Source: CAYRLW01 sp964425215
GTDB lineage: Bacteria > Spirochaetota > Spirochaetia > Treponematales > Breznakiellaceae
Direction of reading: 5' to 3'
Length of the DNA stretch: 41,984 bases
NCBI GenBank assembly: GCA_964425215.1
Contig: CAYRLW010000033.1
Coordinates: 1-41,984 of the forward strand
The notes beneath the pieces were generated by a model, which searched no databases, was not told the origin of the DNA, and saw only the letters and a list, made by a program, of their open reading frames with translations. This document shows, piece after piece, positions 36,541-41,984 of the stretch. Position numbers and translations under genes: made by a program. Within the stretch, counting starts at the first letter, position 1. Every line of letters starts with the position of its first letter.

Positions 36541-38460
36541 ATGAAAAGAATGCTTTCGTACACGGTAGCCATCGCCGTCGCGGCGCTGGTTACCCTCGGT
36601 TGTGCGGGGACGCCGCCGGCTAAAGCCGCGGACGCTGGAGGAACCGCTAAAGCGGCTACTGCCCAAGCCGCTCCGGCACCGTCCGCCGCCGCGCAGGTTA
36701 AACCCGATACGGCGCCCCTCGATATCTCGCTTATCCACGTTAACGATACCCACGCCCATCTGGAGCCCGCCTATTCCCAGCTCACCGTGGATATCAATCC
36801 CACATTAAAGGGCAAACGGGTTTTTGTTGAGTTAGGCGGTTTTGCCCGATTGTGGGCCGCCGTGGACGCCCTTCGGGCGGAACATCCGACCAACCTTTTT
36901 GTACACGCCGGGGACGTATTCCAGGGGACCCTCTACTTTACCCAATTTAAGGGTAAAGCGGACCTGGATTTCCTCAACTCCATGAAGTTGGACGCCATGA
37001 CCGTGGGAAACCACGAATTTGACCTGGGCCCCGCGGTTCTGGCCGATTTTGCCGAGGGAGCCCATTTCCCCCTGGTGGCGTGCAACCTCGATCTTAGCGC
37101 CGAACCGGCGTTGGCCAGCGTCATTAAACCCTACGTGATTAAAGAAATTAAGGGCGCCAAGGTCGCTCTGGTCGGCTTGGCTAACCCCGATACCCCCTTT
37201 ATTTCCAGTCCCGGACCGAACGTTAAATTCCTAGACCCCAAGGCGTCTTTGGAAAAAACCGTAAAGGCCCTGGAAGCCCAGGGGATCAATAAAATCATCG
37301 TCCTTAGCCACGACGGGTACGACGTGGATAAAAAGTTAGCCGCCCAAGTAGCCGGGGTGGATGTTATTATCGGAGGACATACCCATACGCCCCTGGGTCC
37401 CCTTACGAGTCTGGGTATAAAGAGCGAAGGTTCGTATCCCACGGTGGTGACCGGTCCTACCAAGGATCCTGTTTTGGTGGTTACCTCTTGGGTATGGGCT
37501 GACACGATCGGCGATCTAAACGTTAGTTTTAACGGGGACGGAAAAATCACGGCCTTCGATGGTCGGGCTCCCCTTTTAGCAGGTCTGGATCGGTTCCGCG
37601 TGTACGACCTCCCCGACGAAAATGGTAAGCTGAAGCGGGTAGAGTTTACCCGTCAGGCCGATGGTTCCTATACGCCAAAGGAGTACGACGGAAAGGGCTA
37701 CAATGCCGATCCTTCGGCCAAATCCAAGGCCGCCTATTTGGCCGATTTTAACGATTTGGTTGCGAAGTTCTCCGGGGATTCCCGCTTCTTCTTTGTGAAG
37801 GATAAACCCGAAGGCCTTACCAAACTTGCCCAATATTCTAAATCGGTCAATGAATTAAAAAATAAGATCGCCACTACGGCGGGTGAGGAACTTAAGCGGG
37901 TAAATAATCAGGGACCCGGTCCCATCATCGCCGATTCGATGCGCTGGAAAACGGGGGCCGATATCGCGATTATGAACCCCGGCGGTGTACGGGTGGATTA
38001 TAACGCCGGGCCTATTTCCGTAGCCCAGGTGTACGAACTGCAACCCTTTGGAAATACCCTTATGACTCTGGACGTCAGCGGAGCGGAGGTTAAACAGATC
38101 CTGGAAGATATGACCGATTTCTGCATAACCTCGTACACCAAAGCTCCTGAAACGGCCTATGTATACGTTTCGGGCCTAAAGCTTACCCTTATGGTTAACG
38201 GCCCCAAGGGCGACCGGGTTAAGGATATTCAAGTTCAATCCAAGGACGGATCTTGGAAATCTATCGATCCTGCGGGGACGTACAAACTGGTGGTCAATAA
38301 CTTTATGGGCACCGGGGGCGATAAAAACTTTACCCTTCAAAAAATTCCCGATTCACGGAAGGTCGATACGGGATTCATCGATTCCGAGGCCTTTTTAGAT
38401 TACGTTTCCGGTAAGACTTTGATGAATAATACCGAAGTCCTCGTCAAAAACGTTATGTAA
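36541..38460 (+). CDS. 5'-nucleotidase/UshA-like lipoprotein
   Basis: A 639-residue exported metallophosphoesterase. The signal peptide ends in a lipobox (LVTLGC, C21), so it is probably lipid-anchored, followed by an Ala/Pro-rich linker (about 22-60). The catalytic metal motifs are in family order: LIHVNDTHAHLEP, HAGDVFQGT, VGNHEFDLGP, LSHDGYD and GGHTHTPLG. The 5'-nucleotidase C-terminal domain (GPIIADSMRWKTGADIAIMNPGGVRVDYN) follows. It probably dephosphorylates external nucleotides for uptake of nucleosides and phosphate. The start MKRML follows ggaggagg. It is a single gene. Confidence 0.93.
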   Translation: MKRMLSYTVAIAVAALVTLGCAGTPPAKAADAGGTAKAATAQAAPAPSAAAQVKPDTAPLDISLIHVNDTHAHLEPAYSQLTVDINPTLKGKRVFVELGGFARLWAAVDALRAEHPTNLFVHAGDVFQGTLYFTQFKGKADLDFLNSMKLDAMTVGNHEFDLGPAVLADFAEGAHFPLVACNLDLSAEPALASVIKPYVIKEIKGAKVALVGLANPDTPFISSPGPNVKFLDPKASLEKTVKALEAQGINKIIVLSHDGYDVDKKLAAQVAGVDVIIGGHTHTPLGPLTSLGIKSEGSYPTVVTGPTKDPVLVVTSWVWADTIGDLNVSFNGDGKITAFDGRAPLLAGLDRFRVYDLPDENGKLKRVEFTRQADGSYTPKEYDGKGYNADPSAKSKAAYLADFNDLVAKFSGDSRFFFVKDKPEGLTKLAQYSKSVNELKNKIATTAGEELKRVNNQGPGPIIADSMRWKTGADIAIMNPGGVRVDYNAGPISVAQVYELQPFGNTLMTLDVSGAEVKQILEDMTDFCITSYTKAPETAYVYVSGLKLTLMVNGPKGDRVKDIQVQSKDGSWKSIDPAGTYKLVVNNFMGTGGDKNFTLQKIPDSRKVDTGFIDSEAFLDYVSGKTLMNNTEVLVKNVM

Positions 38461-38480
38461 ATCCGCAGTTCCTTAAAATT

Positions 38481-38506
38481 TTGGGAAGCCTGAAAAAGCT
38501 TCCCAA
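38481..38506. terminator. Hairpin after the 5'-nucleotidase gene
   Basis: ttgggaagc/gcttcccaa (9-bp stem, 8-nt loop ctgaaaaa) begins 20 bp after the stop codon. No T-run follows, so it may be a weak or RNA-stabilising terminator. Confidence 0.45.
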
Positions 38507-38556
38507 GGGACCCGGTAGGGATTGCAAAATCCCGGGGAAACCATCATTATGGGGTT

Positions 38557-39222
38557 ATGAAAACCCGTTTTTCCTTGGTTTTTATAACCCTTCTGATGGT
38601 TTCTTTCCCTCTTATAGCCCAGGATAAACCCGATGCCTTGCAAACGTATCGAGTTGCCCGGGATATGGAAGCCCAAGGACGATTAAACGACGCTAACGCC
38701 AAATACGATGAGGCCGTTCGGATTTGTCAGAATGAAATCGCCCAAAACGCAACCAATATGGATTCCTATACGGTGCTAACGTGGGCGCTTTTACGGCAAA
38801 AAAAGTACGCCGATACGGTAACGTGGGGGCTAAAGGGGTTATCCGTTAATCCAAACGATTACCGGATTATTGAAACCCTCGGAGAAGCGTATTTTTACCT
38901 CAATAACTACTCTGAATCCTTAAAAGCTATGCAGAAATACGTGGACTCGGCTCCCCAGGGGGAACGGGTTTCGGTGGCCTATTTTTTTATGGGTGAAATT
39001 TACCGGATACAACAACAATTTCGCCATGCGGATATCGCGTACACCATGGCTCTTAACCTGGAGCCGGATATGGCCCTGTGGTGGTACCGTCTTGGTTTGG
39101 TCCGCGAAAACGCCGGCGAATACGCCCCCGCGGTTCAAGCGTACACCCAGGCGCTCAAGCTGAACCCCGGTTACAAAGAAGCCTCCGACGGTTTAGACCG
39201 GGCTAAAAAGCAGGTAGGCTAG
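38557..39222 (+). CDS. Exported tetratricopeptide-repeat protein
   Basis: A 221-residue protein with a signal peptide (RFSLVFITLLMVSFPLIAQ) and four or more TPR units covering the rest. The repeats are seen as LQTYRVARDMEAQGRLNDANAKYDEAV, DSYTVLTWALLRQKKYADTV, YRIIETLGEAYFYLNNYSESLKAM and WWYRLGLVRENAGEYAPAVQAYTQALKLNPGYKEA. It presumably acts as a periplasmic or outer-membrane scaffold. No partner is evident. It is separated from the converging membrane-protein gene by 20 bp. Confidence 0.88.
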   Translation: MKTRFSLVFITLLMVSFPLIAQDKPDALQTYRVARDMEAQGRLNDANAKYDEAVRICQNEIAQNATNMDSYTVLTWALLRQKKYADTVTWGLKGLSVNPNDYRIIETLGEAYFYLNNYSESLKAMQKYVDSAPQGERVSVAYFFMGEIYRIQQQFRHADIAYTMALNLEPDMALWWYRLGLVRENAGEYAPAVQAYTQALKLNPGYKEASDGLDRAKKQVG

Positions 39223-39242
39223 ACTCGCTCCGAACCGGGCTC

Positions 39243-39884
39243 CTACATGACCGGCCGCCATAAAAGGGCGGCCCATAGGGACCCCACCGCGATGCCCAGG
39301 GCCGCATACCCCCAGGGGGTCGTTTTTTTTCTAAGGGACTGCTCCGTTGTTCCCCCCTGGGGGTTTTCTTGGGAATATTTTATCAAAATCCGGTCTAAGC
39401 TGGTAATTGGATTTTTCCATTCAAAACGGTCCTGATCTTCCATCATCAATTCAAAGATTCTAAAGGATTCCCCAATTCTCCTGCCAAAGGTTCCCGGTAG
39501 TTTTAAGTCCGATCGAATAAAAGTTTTTGATAGAAGAACCAGGCCCTCCACGGTGATAGCCTTTTGAATACCCCCGAGTAAGGCCCCCTGGGTTATACCG
39601 ATGGGCCCCCAACGCCACAACAATCGACCGTAGGGGATCATCAAATTAAATATGACAATTCCTGCGGAAATGGAAAGGGTTATCCAAAGGGAATTTCTCT
39701 TGCCCACGGACCAAACGAACAGCCACAGCAGAAAAAATTGTAATACCTTAGAGGGTAGGGACTCGTTGAGTAAAAACGCGGGCATGGCTAAGCAACCCGC
39801 TAAAAATAAGGTCCTGCTGGCGATGTGGTCCAAAAAAAAAGCCCTTCGGCGAAGCGATGGAGCGGAGCTGGGACGGCGTTTCAT
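39243..39884 (-). CDS. Unrecognised polytopic membrane protein next to the Gx protein
   Basis: A 213-residue protein with about four or five hydrophobic segments and a cytoplasmic-looking middle region (GRRIGESFRIFELMMEDQDRFEWKNPITSLDRILIKY) rich in charge. Its gene overlaps that of the Gx protein by 4 bp, so the two are co-translated. Gx proteins are related to ECF transporter S-components, so this could be a divergent T-component-like partner, but the typical Ala-Arg-Gly motifs of EcfT are not seen. I do not assign a function. Confidence 0.6.
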   Translation of the reverse strand: MKRRPSSAPSLRRRAFFLDHIASRTLFLAGCLAMPAFLLNESLPSKVLQFFLLWLFVWSVGKRNSLWITLSISAGIVIFNLMIPYGRLLWRWGPIGITQGALLGGIQKAITVEGLVLLSKTFIRSDLKLPGTFGRRIGESFRIFELMMEDQDRFEWKNPITSLDRILIKYSQENPQGGTTEQSLRKKTTPWGYAALGIAVGSLWAALLWRPVM

Positions 39885-40420
39885 TTTTTAAACTCTCCGT
39901 ACCAACGGGAGCGCTGGGTAAACAGTTCGCAGAGAACCCCCAGGCTTATACCGGTGACCAGTCCCACCGCCAAAAAAGGTGGGGCGATATACAGGGCGCT
40001 TTCGCCAAAAATAAAAATACGGGCGCAGAGGATTTGGGTAACGTTGGACGTTAACGCTCCGATGACCCCTATCCCTACGAAACTTACAAATCGGGGTGCC
40101 GCGATTTTCCAGCCCAGGTACATGGCAGCGGAAGAAAAAACCGTCCCCGCAAGAGAAAAAAGGAAGACGTAGGAAAGCAAAGAACCGGTTATAATTCCCT
40201 GACCCACGATTTTAATAAAAACTAAGGAAATAAACGAAGGAAGGGGTAAAATATCCAACCCAATCATGATGGGCAGATTCGCGATACCAATACGGATAAA
40301 GGGAAGCGGTTTGGGGATAAGGTATTCGATAGTTGAAAGAAAAAGACAAAAGGCTCCTAACAGAGCTACCGCTTTATCAATCCCTATTGTATTACCAGGT
40401 AGACCAGTCGGGCCCTTCAT
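39881..40420 (-). CDS. Gx transporter family protein (heptaprenyl-diphosphate-synthase component I-like)
   Basis: A 179-residue membrane protein of the Hpre_diP_synt_I (Gx transporter) family, related to ECF transporter substrate-binding S-components. Markers are LFLSTIEYLIPKPLPFIRIGIANLPIMIGL and the glycine-rich IKIVGQGIITGSLLSYVFLFSLAGT, with six predicted helices. The name 'heptaprenyl diphosphate synthase component I' is historical and not well supported. In many bacteria it occurs beside a NusG-II protein, as here (29-bp overlap), often near flavin or quinone-linked redox genes. The ligand is unknown. Confidence 0.85.
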   Translation of the reverse strand: MKGPTGLPGNTIGIDKAVALLGAFCLFLSTIEYLIPKPLPFIRIGIANLPIMIGLDILPLPSFISLVFIKIVGQGIITGSLLSYVFLFSLAGTVFSSAAMYLGWKIAAPRFVSFVGIGVIGALTSNVTQILCARIFIFGESALYIAPPFLAVGLVTGISLGVLCELFTQRSRWYGEFKK

Positions 40421-40778
40421 CGTTACTTTTACCTTTTATCCGTACAAAAACCTTGTTTGGTAGACAGGCCACCCATTGATCGGAGCGATTAATCTTTCCT
40501 GCGGCGACACACAGCTTATCCCGGCAAGGGGACGATTCGATCCAGGCTTGTTTTTCGTGTATCCGAACCACCGTGGTTCCGATGGGCCCCGGAACCTGAA
40601 GAGTTTCTTCCGCTCCCAGGGGAAAAATCCAGGTTTTTCCTGAACCCTCAACCACCACTTGGAGGGCCGACGCTCCCCCTCCATACAAAAAAACCGCGGT
40701 AGCCACCGTAATAGCTACCGCAACTAGAATAATCACATAATCCAAGACCCGAAGCTTAAAAGGTAAGAACTGACGCAT
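40392..40778 (-). CDS. NusG domain II-containing exported protein
   Basis: A 128-residue protein with one N-terminal membrane anchor (RVLDYVIILVAVAITVATAVFLY) and an extracytoplasmic NusG_II (DUF1312) domain. Family signatures are SSPCRDKLCVAAGKINRSDQWVACLPNKVFVRI, with three conserved cysteines. It is the first gene of the NusG-II, Gx, membrane-protein unit. Members associate with Gx proteins in gene neighbourhoods, but their biochemical role is not established. The ribosome site gaggg is close to the ATG. Confidence 0.88.
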   Translation of the reverse strand: MRQFLPFKLRVLDYVIILVAVAITVATAVFLYGGGASALQVVVEGSGKTWIFPLGAEETLQVPGPIGTTVVRIHEKQAWIESSPCRDKLCVAAGKINRSDQWVACLPNKVFVRIKGKSNDEGPDWSTW

Positions 40779-40805
40779 GGGTCCCTCGAAAAAAGTTACG
40801 CTGTT

Positions 40806-41312
40806 CTATTCCTCATCCTCGTCATCGTCCTCGTGGTGGTGATGCCCATGATCGTGGACGTGTCCATGTTCCAACTCTTCCGCGGTGGCCGCCCGAATTC
40901 CCACAACTTCAACGTCAAAGTTAAGATCCATGCCGGCCAAAGGATGGTTAGCGTCAATCGTAACCGTATCACCCTCTACTTTAGTCACCGTAACGATTCG
41001 GCTACCATCGGAGGTCTCGGCTTCAAATTGCATCCCTTCTTCCACGGTGCCCGCGTCTTGGAACTGGCTCTTCGGAACATTGATAACCAACTGTTCGTCC
41101 CGTACTCCGTAGGCCTCCGCCGCTGGAATGGATACTTTAAGCGTATCTCCCTCGGTTTTTCCTTCCAAAGCCTTTTCCAGACCAGGAATGATATTGTCGT
41201 TGCCGTGTAAATAAGAAAGCGGCCCCGTTTCTTGCGAAGAATCGAGAACTTGGCCGTTTACATCCGTAAGCGTATAGTTAATGCTGACCACTTGGTCTTT
41301 AGCGATATTCAT
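40806..41312 (-). CDS. slyD: SlyD-type FKBP peptidyl-prolyl isomerase
   Basis: A 168-residue FKBP-family prolyl isomerase and chaperone. The FKBP part is split by the insert-in-flap domain, as in SlyD: VVSINYTLTDVNGQVLDSS, GLEKALEGKTEGDTLKVSIPAAEAYG, then VVTITKVEGDTVTIDANHPLAGMDLNFDVEVVGIR-like segments. The C-terminal tail is a His/Asp/Glu-rich metal-binding sequence (HGHVHDHGHHHHEDDDEDEE), typical of SlyD proteins that handle nickel. Start MNIAKDQ is chosen on family alignment; MIKKV five residues earlier is possible. No hydrogenase or urease genes are in the window, so a nickel role is not shown. Confidence 0.92.
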   Translation of the reverse strand: MNIAKDQVVSINYTLTDVNGQVLDSSQETGPLSYLHGNDNIIPGLEKALEGKTEGDTLKVSIPAAEAYGVRDEQLVINVPKSQFQDAGTVEEGMQFEAETSDGSRIVTVTKVEGDTVTIDANHPLAGMDLNFDVEVVGIRAATAEELEHGHVHDHGHHHHEDDDEDEE

Positions 41313-41493
41313 AACCTTTTTTATCATACTTGCGATAAAGCGTAAAGCGTCCGAAGGGCCCGAAGGAGGTAAAAATGAGTGGTCTATCGTATTTTTCTTT
41401 GATTCCATGGACAAGAAGGGGTAGAACGATTATACTAACCGTTGAAATAGGTTTATGTAAAGGGTTATTTTAAACTAATCAAAGGAGCTATCG

Positions 41494-41775
41494 ATGGATA
41501 ATAGAACCAGCATGCTGCTCTTCATCGGCCTTGTCGTCCTCTTCGCGTTCACGTTTATTTTTGGTCTAGACGCCCTAGCTCTTCCGAACGTAAAGTACGG
41601 CGTCATCGCTTTTATCGGCTACCTCGTTTGTTTAGGGTTTAGCCTCTTCCAGTGGGCCCTTCTTAAAAAAGAAGGCGGAGCTATGGTTCCCTGGTTTATA
41701 ACCTACGCGGTAGTGATTGGTATCGTCTTTGTATGGTACCTTACCCGCTGTGGAACCGCTTTTAAGTGGTGGTAA
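41494..41775 (+). CDS. Small membrane protein, 93 aa
   Basis: A 93-residue protein with three hydrophobic helices (about 7-27, 35-55 and 65-84) and short polar ends. The ribosome-binding site aaaggagct lies at a suitable distance before ATG 41494. The sequence (SMLLFIGLVVLFAFTFIFGL...VPWFITYAVVIGIVFVWYLTRCG) does not match a family I can name. It is divergent from slyD with about 180 bp between. Probably a real gene, function unknown. Confidence 0.7.
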   Translation: MDNRTSMLLFIGLVVLFAFTFIFGLDALALPNVKYGVIAFIGYLVCLGFSLFQWALLKKEGGAMVPWFITYAVVIGIVFVWYLTRCGTAFKWW

Positions 41776-41984
41776 ATCGATAGGGCCTGGGGTTTTGTTG
41801 TTAAAGAGAACTTCAACAAAGCCTGAGCAACATAGTTTTCAACCCGTGCCAAATGTCTTTCTAAGGATGGGCCTTCAATATGTCCGTTTTGAAGTTCCAT
41901 CCTTTGGTTTAATTACCGCCCTACGTAAACAGATTCATAGTCCCATAGCTCAGGTTTTGGTGCTTAAAAAGTGTTTTATGAGGT
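41776..41984. other. Window end with two overlapping open frames, gene unassigned
   Basis: On the plus strand a frame from about 41800 stays open to the window edge (contains MGLQYVRFEVPSFGLITALRK). On the minus strand another starts at 41900 (MELQNGHIEGPSLERHLARV) and runs into the small membrane gene. Neither has a convincing ribosome site. One may be the edge of a gene beyond the window or a decayed insertion-sequence end; the sequence does not decide. Confidence 0.25.

Overview
The window looks like chromosomal DNA of a spirochaete, most likely a Treponema-type organism of balanced base composition. The argument rests on gene families, because there is no rRNA here. They include a cyclic-nucleotide-gated K+ channel of the SthK type, a CheX-type phosphatase with CheY, a membrane CheA-like kinase, the Gx/NusG-II pair and a low-copy family of palindromic repeats. 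The species cannot be named from sequence alone.

Layout. 1-1220: minus-strand tRNA cluster with Ser(GGA, partial), Ser(CGA), Arg(GCG), Ser(GCT) and Ser(TGA). Tandem palindromic cassettes of 180-219 bp lie between them, each beginning with a copy of the last 18 nt of the adjacent tRNA-Ser. 1285-2463: AAA ATPase. 2770-7247 (minus): signalling operon of CheA-like membrane kinase, CheX, CheY and a GGEEF diguanylate cyclase. A cNMP-gated channel (7355-8659) is transcribed divergently from it. 9246-11807: two divergent short-chain dehydrogenases and a TetR regulator, with operator palindromes in the shared promoter region. 11874-21713: sigma-54 activator, then an operon with a sigma-54 promoter encoding a C26 gamma-glutamyl hydrolase, a five-gene Dpp/Opp-type importer and an amidase. 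This looks like uptake and hydrolysis of peptide-like or amide compounds. 21714-22407: no recognised protein gene, but a candidate promoter-RNA-terminator unit and a MITE-like element. 22408-31838: SagB-type nitroreductase, an unknown 450-residue protein, Uma2 nuclease, MFS transporter, TldD/TldE, a flavoprotein reductase and a TIM-barrel isomerase. 32030-33153: preQ1-I riboswitch controlling a YhhQ-type queuosine-precursor transporter and QueF. 33247-38460: rhomboid protease, NfnA/NfnB transhydrogenase and a 5'-nucleotidase lipoprotein. 38557 to the end: TPR protein, an unknown membrane protein with the Gx and NusG-II proteins, SlyD and a small membrane protein.

The strongest candidate for something undescribed is the tRNA-Ser-tail cassette array. 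Next are the palindromic repeat family, the RNA unit at about 21836-22020 whose terminator loop carries an anti-Shine-Dalgarno-like sequence, and the CheA-CheX-CheY-GGDEF operon. Coordinates and structures were read by eye. Family names come from recognised motifs and no database search was run.
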